Assembly: GCF_004349065.1 (NCBI RefSeq)
Contig: NZ_SMKZ01000036.1
Span: forward strand, 1 to 64,000
Length of the DNA: 64,000 bases
Reading direction: 5' to 3'
From: Jiangella asiatica
Lineage (GTDB): Bacteria > Actinomycetota > Actinomycetes > Jiangellales > Jiangellaceae
In this document: positions 48,525 through 59,200 of the stretch, piece by piece
Position numbering within the stretch: position 1 is the first letter of the stretch
Layout: every line of letters starts with the position of its first letter
The notes under the pieces: model-generated
The model's database searches: none
Seen by the model: the letters and a program-made list of their open reading frames with translations, nothing else
What the model was told of the DNA's origin: nothing
Program-made: the position numbers and the translations under genes

Positions 48525-49517
48525 TCAGAGCGTGCGCTGGTACCCGGCGGACCATCCGGCGACTCGGTACCCGAGCGTCTCGTTGATGGCGATCATGTGG
48601 CCGTTGGAATCGGCGTTCCACGTCCAGATCGACTTGATGCCCGGCCGGTCCGCGAGCACCTCCCGTAGGTTGGCCGCCTTGACCAGCAGACCGAGCCGAT
48701 GACCCCGGTGCGCCGGGTCGACGATGGTGGTGTCCTGGAAGCCGGTTTCGTCGCTGTCGGCGGAGAGCCCGATGATGGTCAGCCCGGCCATGGTGCCGTC
48801 GGCCGCGAACGCCGCAGCGTTCCAGGAGCTTCGTCGCATCCGTTCGCGGCGAGCCTCGCCGGTGCGGACCCGTGCCTCGTCCCACACCTCGACCTCGTAC
48901 TCCAGCTCACCCAGCGGCGGGTCGGTGCTCATGCGAGCCTGTAGGCGCGCGTACTCGTCGAGGTACTCGGCGGGGACGGCGTCGCGCCAGGTGGCGATGC
49001 GGTAGTCGGTGGCGTGCGGCCGGGCCGCCTCCTCGGCCGCAGCGATGCCCTCGAGGTCGAACGGGGGCCGTTGCACGCGCGCGATCTCGGTGATGCGGCG
49101 CGTGAAGCCGTTCTTCTCGGCGAAGGCGGTGCCGGTGGATTCGGTGGTGTCGACCGGGCCTTCGAGGTATGTGAGCAGGCTGGTGCGACCGGCGGACTCG
49201 GCGGCGCTCTCGAGTTCGCGCAGCAGCGCCGTGCCGATGCCGCGGCGCCGGTGCTCCGGACGGACGTAGACCTCCGGCTCGCCGAGGCTGAGGTTGTCGC
49301 GCAGCGGAAGCCCCAGGAGCGCGGCGCCGACGGCCTTGCCGTCGTCCTCGGCCAGCCAGAGCAGCGCGTCGTGCTGGTCGGAACCCTCGTAGATGACCTT
49401 CAGCTCGTGTTCGAGCCAGCGCGGGCCGTCCGGGTAGTCGGCGTCCCAGGCCGCGACGTACACGTCGTACCACCCGGCGAAGGCGTCGTCCTGGGCGTTG
49501 ATCGGTCGGATCTCCAC
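48525..49517 (-). CDS. Tandem-domain GNAT acetyltransferase
   Basis: A 330-residue protein with two GNAT domains. The first has the CoA loop VRPEHRRRGIGTALLRELES (about residues 85-105); the second has VDPAHRGHRLGLLVKAANLR and ends SNGHMIAINETLGYRVAG, in which the usual loop is altered. This architecture resembles mycothiol synthase (MshD), but the sequence fits the general actinobacterial tandem GNAT family better, so function is open. The GTG at 49517 opens the family-like VEIRPINAQDDAF; earlier in-frame starts add an unlikely basic leader. Confidence 0.8.
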   Translation of the reverse strand: MEIRPINAQDDAFAGWYDVYVAAWDADYPDGPRWLEHELKVIYEGSDQHDALLWLAEDDGKAVGAALLGLPLRDNLSLGEPEVYVRPEHRRRGIGTALLRELESAAESAGRTSLLTYLEGPVDTTESTGTAFAEKNGFTRRITEIARVQRPPFDLEGIAAAEEAARPHATDYRIATWRDAVPAEYLDEYARLQARMSTDPPLGELEYEVEVWDEARVRTGEARRERMRRSSWNAAAFAADGTMAGLTIIGLSADSDETGFQDTTIVDPAHRGHRLGLLVKAANLREVLADRPGIKSIWTWNADSNGHMIAINETLGYRVAGWSAGYQRTL

Positions 49518-49817
49518 CGGACGAGCGTCCTCGGTCGCGACGCGGGTACGCAACAGGTTTTCCGGCCGTCCGGCGCCGTGCCTACAGCTCTTGACGCCCG
49601 CGCCGACAGGCCTGTTTCCCACGCGCTCTTGCCGTCGTGCCGTCCTGCGGGGCTCGCGCACGCTGAACGTGATCATTCGAGATGATCACGTTCAGCAGGA
49701 TCACCCGAGCCTCACCATGATTGCGAGCATGGTGCGACACGAGATCTCGTGCTGAACGTGATCATTCGAGGCCACGCGCACCTACGGAAGCTGCCGAAGA
49801 TCCTCATTCGGGGAGGG
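49518..49817. repeat. Intergenic hairpin and dispersed element, copy 2
   Basis: No gene. It holds a perfect 15-bp stem (GCTGAACGTGATCAT, loop TCGAG, complement) at 49662-49696. GCTGAACGTGATCATTCGAG from the left arm and loop recurs directly at 49751-49770. The region 49705-49810 is a copy of the element at 18481-18590, with GCATGGTGCGACACGAGATC at its core and CACGAGATCTCGTG as a 14-bp palindrome. The element ends just before the glmM stop. Confidence 0.7.
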
Positions 49818-51164
49818 TCATAGGGCGAGCTCGGCTTGCACGGTGGCGGCCAGACGGCGGGCGACGGAGTCGGCCTGCTCGGCGGTGGGGGCCTCGACCA
49901 TCACCCGGACCACCGGCTCGGTGCCGGAGGGACGCAGCAGGACACGGCCGGTGTCGCCCAGCTCGGCCTCGGCCTCGGCGACGGCGACGCGGACGCCCTC
50001 GTCGACGGTCACCCGGCCCTTGTCGACGCCCTTGACGTTGATGAGGACCTGCGGGAGCCGCTGCATGACGGCGGCCAGCTCGCCCAGCGATCGGCCGGAC
50101 GAGGCGACCTGGGCGAGCAGGTGCACCGCGGTCAGCACGCCGTCGCCGGTGGTGGCGTGGTCGAGCATGACGACGTGGCCGGACTGCTCGCCGCCCAGGG
50201 AGTAGCCGCCGGCCTTCATCGCCTCCAGGACGTAACGGTCGCCGACGGCGGTGTCGATGACCTCGATGCCCGCCGCGCGCATGCCCAGCCGGAAGCCCTC
50301 GTTGGACATGACCGTGGCCACGACGCAGTCGCGGCGCAGCGTGCCCTTCTCGCGCATCGCCAGCGCGAGGATCGCCAGGATCTGGTCGCCGTCGACCACC
50401 TCACCGGTGGCATCGACGGCCAGGCAGCGGTCGGCGTCGCCGTCGTGGGCGATGCCGAGGTCCGCGCCCGCGGCGACCACCTCGGCGGCCACCACGTCGA
50501 GGTGGGTGGAGCCGCAGTTGTGGTTGATGTTGAGCCCGTCGGGCTCGGCACAGACGGCGGTGACGTCAGCGCCCAGCCGGCGCAGCGCCTCCGGTGCGGC
50601 GCGGTAGGCCGCGCCGTGCGCACAGTCGACGACGACGCGCAGACCCTCGAGCCGAGCCGGCGCGGTGCCGACGATGTGCGAGATGTAAGTCTCCAGGCCC
50701 TCCGGGTGCTCGCGGACCCGGCCGACGTCGGCGCCGGTGGGGCGGCTCCAGGGCTCGCGCAGCCGCGCCTCGATGGCGTCCTCGATGGCGTCCTCGAGCT
50801 TCTGCCCGCCCTTGGCGAAGAACTTGATGCCGTTGTCGGGCATCGGGTTGTGGCTGGCCGACAGCATGACGCCGAGGTCGGCGTCGAGCATGCCGGTCAG
50901 GAACGCCACCGCGGGGGTGGGCAGCACGCCCACCTTCAGCACGTCGGCGCCGGCGCTGGCCAGGCCCGCCACGACGGCCGCCTCCAGGAACTCGCCGGAG
51001 GCGCGAGGGTCGCGGCCGACCACCGCCACCGGGCGGCCGTTGCCGAACGCGCCGGTCTCACCCAGGACGTGCGCGGCCGCGACGGAGAGGTCGAGTGCCA
51101 GCTCGGCGGTGAGGTCGGAGTTGGCCAGGCCGCGAACGCCATCGGTGCCGAAGAGACGGGCCAC
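49818..51164 (-). CDS. glmM: Phosphoglucosamine mutase
   Basis: Converts glucosamine 6-phosphate to glucosamine 1-phosphate on the way to UDP-GlcNAc; 448 residues. It starts [13 protein letters not shown], the active serine loop is [17 protein letters not shown], the metal loop is [13 protein letters not shown], and the phosphate-binding [16 protein letters not shown] is near the end. Follows rpsI on the same strand across a hairpin, the usual actinobacterial rplM-rpsI-glmM order. Confidence 0.98.
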   Translation of the reverse strand: MARLFGTDGVRGLANSDLTAELALDLSVAAAHVLGETGAFGNGRPVAVVGRDPRASGEFLEAAVVAGLASAGADVLKVGVLPTPAVAFLTGMLDADLGVMLSASHNPMPDNGIKFFAKGGQKLEDAIEDAIEARLREPWSRPTGADVGRVREHPEGLETYISHIVGTAPARLEGLRVVVDCAHGAAYRAAPEALRRLGADVTAVCAEPDGLNINHNCGSTHLDVVAAEVVAAGADLGIAHDGDADRCLAVDATGEVVDGDQILAILALAMREKGTLRRDCVVATVMSNEGFRLGMRAAGIEVIDTAVGDRYVLEAMKAGGYSLGGEQSGHVVMLDHATTGDGVLTAVHLLAQVASSGRSLGELAAVMQRLPQVLINVKGVDKGRVTVDEGVRVAVAEAEAELGDTGRVLLRPSGTEPVVRVMVEAPTAEQADSVARRLAATVQAELAL

Positions 51165-51201
51165 GGAGTGTGCTCCTTGCAGAGAGAACGGTGAGGAACG
51201 C

Positions 51202-51238
51202 CAACGGCCCCGGAGCCGTGCAACCCCCGGGGCCGTTG
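51202..51238 (-). terminator. Hairpin terminator between rpsI and glmM
   Basis: A perfect 12-bp stem CAACGGCCCCGG / CCGGGGCCGTTG with a 13-base loop, 24 bases past the rpsI stop. There is no T tract, as is common in GC-rich actinomycetes. It would end or attenuate the rplM-rpsI transcript before glmM. Confidence 0.65.
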
Positions 51239-51261
51239 ACGTGTCGCGCGGGATGCGCGGA

Positions 51262-51750
51262 TCAGCGCTTGCTGTACTGCGGAGCCTTGCGAGCCTTCTT
51301 CAGCCCGGCCTTCTTGCGCTCGGTGACCCGGGCGTCGCGGGTGAGGAAGCCGGCCTTCTTCAGCGCCGGACGGTTGTTCTCGGCGTCGGCGGCGTTGAGG
51401 GCCCGGGCGATGCCCAGCCGCAGCGCGCCGGCCTGGCCGCTGACGCCGCCGCCGTCGATGCGGGCGACGATGTCGTAGCGGTCGGACAGCTCCAGCTCGA
51501 CCAGCGGCGAGCTGACCAGCTGCTGGTGCACCTTGTTCGGGAAGTACGCCTCGAGCGTGCGGCCGTTGATGGTCCAGTTGCCACTGCCCGGTGCGATCCG
51601 GACGCGGGCGATGGCCTGCTTGCGCCGACCGGTGGCGGCCGCGGGCTCGATGGCCGAGTTGCGCGACGGCGCGGACTCGGACGTGTAGCTCTGCGGGGTC
51701 TCTTCGGTGTCGACCTCGTCGACGGTGGTCTCAGTCATGTCCTCACTCAC
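51262..51750 (-). CDS. rpsI: 30S ribosomal protein S9
   Basis: A 162-residue small-subunit protein. The conserved body runs from [17 protein letters not shown], through [19 protein letters not shown], to the strictly conserved basic end [12 protein letters not shown] that reaches the P site. An acidic N-terminal extension of about 40 residues ([19 protein letters not shown]) is typical of actinobacterial S9. The GTG at 51750 overlaps the rplM stop; an ATG at 51738 is a possible alternative. Confidence 0.98.
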   Translation of the reverse strand: MSEDMTETTVDEVDTEETPQSYTSESAPSRNSAIEPAAATGRRKQAIARVRIAPGSGNWTINGRTLEAYFPNKVHQQLVSSPLVELELSDRYDIVARIDGGGVSGQAGALRLGIARALNAADAENNRPALKKAGFLTRDARVTERKKAGLKKARKAPQYSKR

Positions 51751-52190
51751 TGCGCGACCTGGCCGATCTCGAACGGCACGGGCTGCTGGGCCTGGTGCGG
51801 GTGCTCCGGGCCCGCGTACACCTTCAGCTTGGTCAGCATCTGCCGGCCCAGGCTGTTGTGGGGGAGCATCCCCTTGACGGCCTTCTCGATGGCCCGGCGC
51901 GGGTTCTTCTCGAGCAGGTCCTGGTAGGAGGTGGAGCGCAGGCCGCCGGGCCGGCCAGAGTGCCGGTAGTCGACCTTCTGCTCGCGCTTGTTGCCGGTGA
52001 GCGCGACCTTCTCGGCGTTCACCACGATGACGAAGTCACCGGTGTCGACGTGCGGGGCGTAGACGGGCTTGTGCTTGCCGCGCAGCAGGGTCGCGGTCTG
52101 GCTGGCGAGCCTGCCGAGGACGATGTCGGTGGCATCGATGACATGCCACTGGCGCTGGACATCGCCGGGCTTGGGGCTGTACGTGCGCAC
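51747..52190 (-). CDS. rplM: 50S ribosomal protein L13
   Basis: A 147-residue large-subunit protein: [35 protein letters not shown], the RHSGRPGG loop and [13 protein letters not shown] are diagnostic. GTG start. First gene of the rplM-rpsI pair, overlapping rpsI by four bases. Its upstream gap toward the frameshifted GNAT gene is about 108 bases and must hold the promoter. Confidence 0.98.
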   Translation of the reverse strand: MRTYSPKPGDVQRQWHVIDATDIVLGRLASQTATLLRGKHKPVYAPHVDTGDFVIVVNAEKVALTGNKREQKVDYRHSGRPGGLRSTSYQDLLEKNPRRAIEKAVKGMLPHNSLGRQMLTKLKVYAGPEHPHQAQQPVPFEIGQVAQ

Positions 52191-52298
52191 GGTCGTAGGC
52201 CTTCGCTTGGTCGAGAGAATGAATCTGGTCAGTGGCTGGCGTGCCGCGCTCCGGTACGCACAACGACACGACAGAATACCTGGGCGGCCGCCACATGG

Positions 52299-53208
52299 TC
52301 AAAACGTCGGGAAACCCGCCGAGCGCCGGTCAGCCGTACGCACCATCTCATACTGCGCCAGCTCCTCGCGAACCCAGCCGGTCGCGGCGAAGAACTCCGC
52401 GCCGGCAGCCTCCGGGACCACCGGCGTCACCGTCCAGCTCCGTCCAGGCAGAGCGTCGCGCAACCCGGCAAGCAGCGCTCGTGCATGTCCCTGGCGCCGC
52501 CGCGACGGCGCCGTGTGGACGGCGGTCAGCGCCGCGGTGGTCTCACCGACGGTGACCAGCGCCGATGCCGGGCCCAACGCGTACGCCCGGCGCGGCGGCA
52601 CGGCGGCGGCCAGCGTCTCCGGCGCCAGCTGCCACGGCGGCTCGTCGGCTCCGGCCAGGCCGGCGGCCACGTCGCGCGCGAATCGGACCGGGTCGATCTC
52701 CACCGGGCCTGACTGTGCCGGCCGGCCGTCCGCCCGCGCGTCGCCCTCCCACCGGTAACCCACCAGCCTCCGGGTGATCTGGAACCCGAGCCGCTCGTAC
52801 AGTCGCACCGCCGCCGCGTTGCCGGCGATGACCTCGAGCGTCACCCTGGTCGCACCGGCCCGCGCGCACCGGGCGAGCGCCCGCTCCATGAGCGCCCGGC
52901 CCACGCCGCGCCCGCGGTACGCCGGTGCGCAGCCGAAGCCGCCGATGCGCGCCGTCGTCCCCCCGCCGGGTGACCAGGCAGATGCCGGCGAGCTCGTCGC
53001 CGTCGAGGTACACCTCGCTGAGGTATCGGTCGAGGTGCTCGGCACCGAAGCGCCGCTCGAAGGCCGGCCCGTCCAGGACGACCGGCACGACGTACCCCTC
53101 GAACGACCGCGTCATCGCCTCGGCGGCCTGGTCCGCGGTGAGGGTGGCGACCGGCCGCGCCGTCAGCGCGCCGGCCTGGGTGTGTACGACGGAGGTGGCA
53201 TCGGGCAT
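52299..53208 (-). pseudogene. Tandem GNAT acetyltransferase gene interrupted by a frameshift
   Basis: The N-terminal frame (ATG at 53208, MPDATSVVHTQAGALTARPV) runs to LAGICLVTRRGDDGAHRR. The GNAT core then continues in the next frame as ARIGGFGCAPAYRGRGVGRALMERA and on to the stop at 52299. The switch point is a run of six C at 52959-52964 (six G on the coding strand); one base fewer restores a single frame of about 302 residues with two GNAT domains. Either a real recent mutation or a sequencing error in a homopolymer. The downstream part holds a second GNAT-like CoA segment APSRRRQGHARALLAG. The acceptor is unknown. Confidence 0.75.
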
Positions 53209-53300
53209 GACGACGATTCTGCCCCGCGACCGGTCCGCGGCCTCGCGCGTGCTGCGGTAGCTTGGCCACCAGGACGCCAGCGCGGCTCGTGGGGGCGCTC

Positions 53301-54956
53301 ATGACCACAAACGAGGCACGAGCACGGGGCCGGGCCGCCTTCGACGGGCAGGCCTGGGCGGACGCGTACGCCCAGCTCTCCGCCGCCGATGCCCGCTCGC
53401 CGCTCTCCCCCGACGATCTCGAGCTCCTGGCGATGGCCGCCTACCTGTTCGGCAGGGACGACGAGTGCACCACCGCGTTGGACCGCGCTCACCACGAGCT
53501 GCTGCGGCTCGGCCGTACCGCGGCGGCGGTCCGGTGCACGTTCTGGCTGGCGACGTTACTGCTGAGCAGCGGCGACGTAGCGCGCGGCGGCGGCTGGCTG
53601 GCCCGCGGCGAACGCCTCCTCGACGAGTGCGGCCGCGACCGTCCCGAGAGCGGCTACCTGCTGACCGTGCGTGCCCGGCAGGCGCTGGATGGCGGCGAAC
53701 CGGCGATGTCGGCGACGATGTTCGCCGAGGCGGTCGCGGTCGGCGAGCGGCACCACGACCTCGGGCTCACGACGCTCGGCCGGATGGGCCAGGGCCGGGC
53801 GCTGGTGGAGCTGGGCAAGGTCATCGAGGGCCTGGCTCTGCTGGACGACGCGATGGTGACGGTGACCGCGGGCGAGGTCGACCCCGTCGTCACCGGCATG
53901 GTCTACTGCGCCGTGCAGGACGCCTGCGAGGTGACGTTCGACGTGCGGCGGGCCCGGGAGTGGACGGAGGCGCTGAGCCGCTGGTGCGAGTCGCAGCCAG
54001 ACCTGGTGCCGTTCCGCGGCGAGTGCGAGGTCCACCGCGTCCAGGTGATGCGGCTGCAGGGCACCTGGCCGGACGCGTTGGCCGAGGCCGACCGGGCGTG
54101 CCGGCGGCTCTCGGGACAACCGGCAGCCGGTGCGGCGCTGTACGAGCAGGCCGAGCTGCACCGGCTGCGCGGCGAGGCCGGCGCCGCCGAGGACGCCTAC
54201 CGGCTGGCCAGCGCCTGGGGGCAGGAACCACAGCCCGGGCTGGGACTGCTGCGGCTGGCGCAGGGACAGGTGGCCGCCGCCGTAGCCGGATTGCGCCGCG
54301 CCCTGGACGAGACGCCGAGCGTGATAGCGCGCCCGGCGCTGCTCGCGGCGCTGGTCGACGCCCTGCTGGCGGTGGGGGACCTCGCGGCGGCCCGGTCCGC
54401 GGCCACGGAGCTGGCTGATGTCACCGACGGAACCGGGATGCCGGTGCTGGCGGCGATGACGGCGTACGCGGCGGCCTCGGTCCGGCTGTCCGACGGCGAC
54501 CCTGCCGGCGCGCTGGGCGCCGCCCGCGGTTCGTGGAGCGTCTGGCACGAGTTCGACGCACCCTACGAGGCCGCCCGAGCACGGGTCCTCATCGGGCTGG
54601 CCTGCCGCGACCTCGGCGATGTCGATGCCGCCAGGATGGAGCTCGACACCGCCGAGCAGACCTTCCGCCGGCTGGACGCCGTGCCCGACCTCGCGCGGCT
54701 GCGGCGCCTGATGCACGACCCTGCCTCGGCCGGTTGGTCGGGCCGGCTGACCGCGCGCGAGCTCGAGGTGCTGCGTCTGGTGGCCGCCGGCCGGACCAAC
54801 CGGGCGATCGCCGCCGAGCTCTACCTGAGCGAGAAGACCGTCGCCCGGCACGTCAGCAACATCTTCGCCAAGCTGGACGTCTCGTCGCGGGCGGCCGCCA
54901 CCGCGTACGCCTATGAGCACGACCTGATCCAGCACCCGGTAGCCCCGCCTCCATGA
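53301..54956 (+). CDS. LuxR-family regulator with helical TPR-like sensor region
   Basis: A 551-residue protein. Residues 1 to about 470 are helical repeats of TPR type ([22 protein letters not shown] and similar). The C-terminal 65 residues form a LuxR helix-turn-helix ([21 protein letters not shown] to [14 protein letters not shown]). It lacks the ATPase domain that large LAL regulators have, so it resembles the short actinobacterial TPR-LuxR class. The ATG at 53301 follows a GGGGG stretch. The gene ends inside the left arm of a long hairpin, then comes a monooxygenase gene on the same strand. Confidence 0.85.
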   Translation: MTTNEARARGRAAFDGQAWADAYAQLSAADARSPLSPDDLELLAMAAYLFGRDDECTTALDRAHHELLRLGRTAAAVRCTFWLATLLLSSGDVARGGGWLARGERLLDECGRDRPESGYLLTVRARQALDGGEPAMSATMFAEAVAVGERHHDLGLTTLGRMGQGRALVELGKVIEGLALLDDAMVTVTAGEVDPVVTGMVYCAVQDACEVTFDVRRAREWTEALSRWCESQPDLVPFRGECEVHRVQVMRLQGTWPDALAEADRACRRLSGQPAAGAALYEQAELHRLRGEAGAAEDAYRLASAWGQEPQPGLGLLRLAQGQVAAAVAGLRRALDETPSVIARPALLAALVDALLAVGDLAAARSAATELADVTDGTGMPVLAAMTAYAAASVRLSDGDPAGALGAARGSWSVWHEFDAPYEAARARVLIGLACRDLGDVDAARMELDTAEQTFRRLDAVPDLARLRRLMHDPASAGWSGRLTARELEVLRLVAAGRTNRAIAAELYLSEKTVARHVSNIFAKLDVSSRAAATAYAYEHDLIQHPVAPPP

Positions 54957-55011
54957 TCATGTTCCCTCGCGGCGCCTGAGCGACCGCAAGGGAACATGAT
55001 CATGGAGGCGG
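54945..55011 (+). terminator. Long perfect hairpin after the LuxR gene
   Basis: A perfect 23-bp stem (left arm begins CCGCCTCCATGATCATG, at 54945-54967; right arm 54989-55011) with a 21-base loop. It includes the LuxR stop codon. The arms hold the palindrome ATGATCAT. The stem is longer than typical terminators, so it may be another palindromic repeat used as one. Confidence 0.6.
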
Positions 55012-55146
55012 GTGGTCGTACACAGATCTACCCATCCGCGCCACGGCACCGATCTGCATGGTCCTCCCGACGCGCCACGCGCCCGTCCTCCCTACCGTCG
55101 AAGCCTGGCCGCAAGCCTGGCCTATCGCGACATCGGGGAGGACACG

Positions 55147-56277
55147 ATGGACAACCCGCAGCACATCGAGACGATCGTCGTCGGCGGCGGCCAGGCAGGG
55201 CTCTGCGTGGGCTATCACCTGGCGCGGCTCGGCCGGCCGTTCGTGATCCTCGACGAGCAGCGCCGCACCGGCGACAACTGGCGCCGGCACTGGGACTCCC
55301 TGCGGCTCTACACCCCGGCACGCTACGACGGGCTGCCGGGGATGCCGTTCCCCGGACCGCGGTCGGCGTTCCCGACGAAGGACCAGGTGGCCGACTACCT
55401 GGAAGCCTACGCGGCCCGATTCGACCTGCCGATCCGTCACGGTGTCAAGGTACGGGAAGTCACCGCGAACGGCCGCGGATACGTCGTCGACGGCGGGGAC
55501 CAGCGGTTCGAGGCGGACAACGTGGTGGTCGCCACCGGCACGTTCGGCACGCGGAGGTACGTGCCTCCGTTCGCCGCCGAGCTGGACCCGTCCATCGACC
55601 AGCTGCACTCCAGCGAGTATCACCGCCTGTCGCAGCTGCAGCCGGGAGCCGTGCTCGTCGTCGGCGCGTCGCACTCCGGGGCGGACATCGCGTTCGAGGC
55701 CGCCCGCGAGCACCACACGGTCCTGTGCGGCCGCCCGACCGGGCAGATCCCGGTCCCGCTGGAGTCGCGCCGGGCCCGCGCCGTCTTCCCGGTGCTCTGG
55801 TTCCTTGCCCGGCACGTGTTCATGCTGCGCACGCCGATCGGGCGGAAGATGCGTCCGGAGATCCGGACGCACGGCGGGCCGCTGCTGCGGATCCAGGCGT
55901 CCGATCTCGCCGCGGTCGGCGTCGAGCGCGTCACCGAGCGGGTCGGCGGCGTGCGCGACGGGCGGCCGATGCTCGACGGCGGCCGAGTGCTCGATGTCGC
56001 GACGGTCGTCTGGTGCACCGGATTCCGGCAGGACCTCAGCTGGATCCGGCTGCCGGTGCTCGACGACGACGGCTGGCCGATCGAGCAGCGCGGCGTCGTG
56101 CCGTCCGCACCCGGCCTCTACTTCACCGGGCTGGCGTTCCAGCGGTCATTCAGCTCCATGCTGGTCGGTGGCGCCGGGACGGACGCGAAACACATCGCAT
56201 CTCACATCGCCGACCACCGGGCCGCCGACGGTGTCACGGCTGCTCGAGCACGGCGACCGTCCGAGCAGGCACGCTGA
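55147..56277 (+). CDS. FAD-dependent monooxygenase (flavin-containing / CzcO-like)
   Basis: A 376-residue flavoprotein. The FAD Rossmann motif VVGGGQAGLCVGYHL is at residues 11-25, the NAD(P) motif LVVGASHSGADIAFEA in the middle, and VWCTGFRQDLSWI plus GLYFTGLAFQRSF near the end bind FAD. It resembles the CzcO family of trunk monooxygenases; the substrate is unknown. GGGGAGG lies five bases before the ATG. The 3' end overlaps the convergent pullulanase gene by 44 bases, so the last 14 codons are read in both directions. Confidence 0.87.
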   Translation: MDNPQHIETIVVGGGQAGLCVGYHLARLGRPFVILDEQRRTGDNWRRHWDSLRLYTPARYDGLPGMPFPGPRSAFPTKDQVADYLEAYAARFDLPIRHGVKVREVTANGRGYVVDGGDQRFEADNVVVATGTFGTRRYVPPFAAELDPSIDQLHSSEYHRLSQLQPGAVLVVGASHSGADIAFEAAREHHTVLCGRPTGQIPVPLESRRARAVFPVLWFLARHVFMLRTPIGRKMRPEIRTHGGPLLRIQASDLAAVGVERVTERVGGVRDGRPMLDGGRVLDVATVVWCTGFRQDLSWIRLPVLDDDGWPIEQRGVVPSAPGLYFTGLAFQRSFSSMLVGGAGTDAKHIASHIADHRAADGVTAARARRPSEQAR

Positions 56278-59200
56278 TCCCGGTGTCGGTCACGGCCGTC
56301 GAGCGGACGACGGGGTCCGTGCCGGCCGCCTGGACCGGGTGCAGCCGCAGGCCGGCCGCGTCGTCGACCGGGACGGTGACCTCCGACGGCGTCGCGTTGA
56401 ACACGACGACGATGCGCTCGCGGTCCGGGTCGAGGTCGGTGCCGGCGCGATCGTCGATCTCCATCACGATGACCCCCGGCGCCTGGGACGGTCCGCCGTC
56501 GCCGAACGACACCCGATCCTCGACCAGCGACGCCGACCCGAGCCGGAACAGCGGCGAGGAGAATCGCAGCCGGAGCAGGTCCTGCGCCATCGCCGTCGAC
56601 ATCGTCATGGCGCCGGGCCCGGGCTTCAACGCCGGCGACCCGAGCAGCGGCCGCATGAAGTCCCACTTCGCCTCGTTGTCCGTCGCCGGAGGCAGCCCTG
56701 AGCCGAACGTGCTCTCCTGACCGGTCCAGTCGATCCGGTTGAACCAGTCGCCGGAGTCGTAGGAGTTGCGGTCCAGCGACTTCGAGCGCAGCAGGTCCGC
56801 GCCGGCGTGCCAGAACGACGGGCCCTGGCCGAGCGCCGTCGTCGCCAGCGCCAGGACGTTCATGCGGACCCGGTCGGCCATCGGGGTGTCGGCGGGCAGC
56901 TTGTAGGCCAGCACGTCGTACAGCGTCTCGTTGTCGTGTGCGTCGACGTAGGTGATGACCTCCTCCGGGTCGGCGGTGTAGCCGGCCGACGAGCCGTTGT
57001 AGTCGACGTCGGCGCCGGTCACCGTCGCGCCGGTGCGGTCGACGAACGTGTAGTCGCGCAGGTTGCCGGCGAGCCCGACCTTGATGAGGTCCTGGTGGTG
57101 CAGCAGCCGTTCGCGCTGCTCGTCGGGGGTCCCGTTCACCGGGGCGCCGTTCGGGTCGGTGAACAGGCCGCTGGCGAAGCCCTGCAGCCGCGGGTCCTCG
57201 TCGAACGGGCCGCCGCCACGGACCCCGTCGCGCAGCCGGTCGTTGAACGTGCCGATGCCGGCGCCGAACATCTCCAGCTGGGTGGCCTGCACGAACCGGG
57301 CGTTGTCGGCGACCTCGCCGAAGTTCCAGCCCTCGCCGTATACGTAGATGCTCGACCCGTCCACGCCGTCGGCTTCCGGGGTCAGCTCGTCCAGCGCCGC
57401 GCGCACCCGCTCCATCGTCGCCCGGCTGTGGTGGCCCATCAGGTCGAAGCGGAAACCGTCGACCTTGTAGTCGCGAGCCCAGGTGAGCACCGAGTCCACG
57501 ATCAGCTTCTCCATCATGGCGTGCTCGGACGCGGTGTTGGCGCAGCACGTGGACGTCTCCAGCGCACCGGTCGCGGACAGCCGTTGGTAGTAGCCGGGCA
57601 CGATCCGGTCCAGCACCGACTTCTCGTCCTGGCCGGCGGCGTGGGTGTGGTTGTAGACGACGTCCATGACGACGCGCAGTCCCGTGCCGTTGAGCGCGGC
57701 CACCATCTCGCGGAACTCGCGGGTTCGGGCGGTGCCCTGCGGGTCGGTGGCGTAGGACCCCTCGGGGACCGTGTAGTGCAGCGGGTCGTAGCCCCAGTTG
57801 AACCCGTCCTGCCCAGTCGCGGCCGTGACGCAGTCTTGTTGCGCCTGGCCGGCCGGGTCCGCCGCGGTCAGCCCCGCCAGGTCGCAGTCGGGCACCGCCT
57901 GGTCGGCGCGGACCTCCGGGATGGTCGCGATGTCGAACACCGGCAGTAGGTGGACGGTGTTGAGTCCGGCGCCGGCCAGCGCGGACAGGTGCCGCATGCC
58001 GGAGCCCTCGGCATGCGTGAAGGCCCGGTACGTGCCGCGGTCGGCGGCCGGCACGGTCTCGTCGTCGACGGAGAAGTCGCGCAGGTGGAACTCGTAGATG
58101 GTCGTGTCCTCGGGCTGCGGCAGCTCGGGCTTGTCCAGGTCGTCCCAGCCGGTGGGCTTCAGCGCCGCGTCGGACAGGTCGACCACGAGCGACCGCCGCG
58201 AGTTCGTCGTCAGTGCGACGCTGTACGGGTCGGTGACGACGTTCGTCTCGACGGCGTCGGTTTCCGGCACGTACACCTGGACCGCGAACGCGTAGGACGC
58301 GCCCCGCCAGCGCGGGTTGCCGCGGGCGACCCAGACGCCGTCGCGGTCGCGGCGCATCGGCACAGTGGTCTCGGTGCTCGATCCCGGCAGCGTCAGCATT
58401 AGGTCGACGTGCTTGGACGTCGGCGCCCAGACCGCGATGTCCGGCCGCCGCCCCTGCCAGACGACGCCGAGCTCACGGTCGGCCGCGCCCGCGTAGACGT
58501 CGTCGAGCACACCGGGGAGCTGGACCCCCGTGGCGTCGACCAGCCGACCGAGGTCGTCGTAGGCGGCGACCGCGAGCTGGCCGGTGAGCAGGTCCTCAGC
58601 CTGGGCCGCGTCGCGGGACACGAGCCGCAGCGCGCCGTACGAGGCCAGGTGCGGGTACTTCTCGCGGACGGCGTCCGGCAGGCCGTCGCCGTCCAGCGTC
58701 AGCGGGTACGACGTCGCGCCGGTGACCGCCTCCGCGTCCAGTCCGAGCCCGCCGGCCGGGGCCGCGTGCAGCCGGAAGCTCCAGCCCGCGGCCGCCTCCG
58801 GCAGGTCCCACGCGAGCAGCCCGCGCTCCAGCCAGTGCGCCTTCTGCCGGGTCAGGTCGGCCTGCGAGGTTGCCGCCGACGACGTCACCGTCAGCACATG
58901 GGTGGCGACGTCGTAGCTCATCGTGGTGCGCGCCCCGGCCGGCACGGTGAACGCGATGTTCGACCCGTCCGCGGCGCCGCCGGCTCCGTAGTTCTCGTCC
59001 CAGGTCAACCCGTGCGTGACCTTGGCCTCGTACGACCCGGCGGCGATGCCCGTCGTGGTGAGCGTGTAGACGCCGTCGCCGTCGGGATCCTTCAGCCAGG
59101 ACCGCATGCACGACGGGTCCCAGTCGTCCGGGCAGCCCAGCTCGGACTGGAACGAACCGGGCACGGTGACGACCGGGTCCTGGGCGTCGCTGGTGATCCA

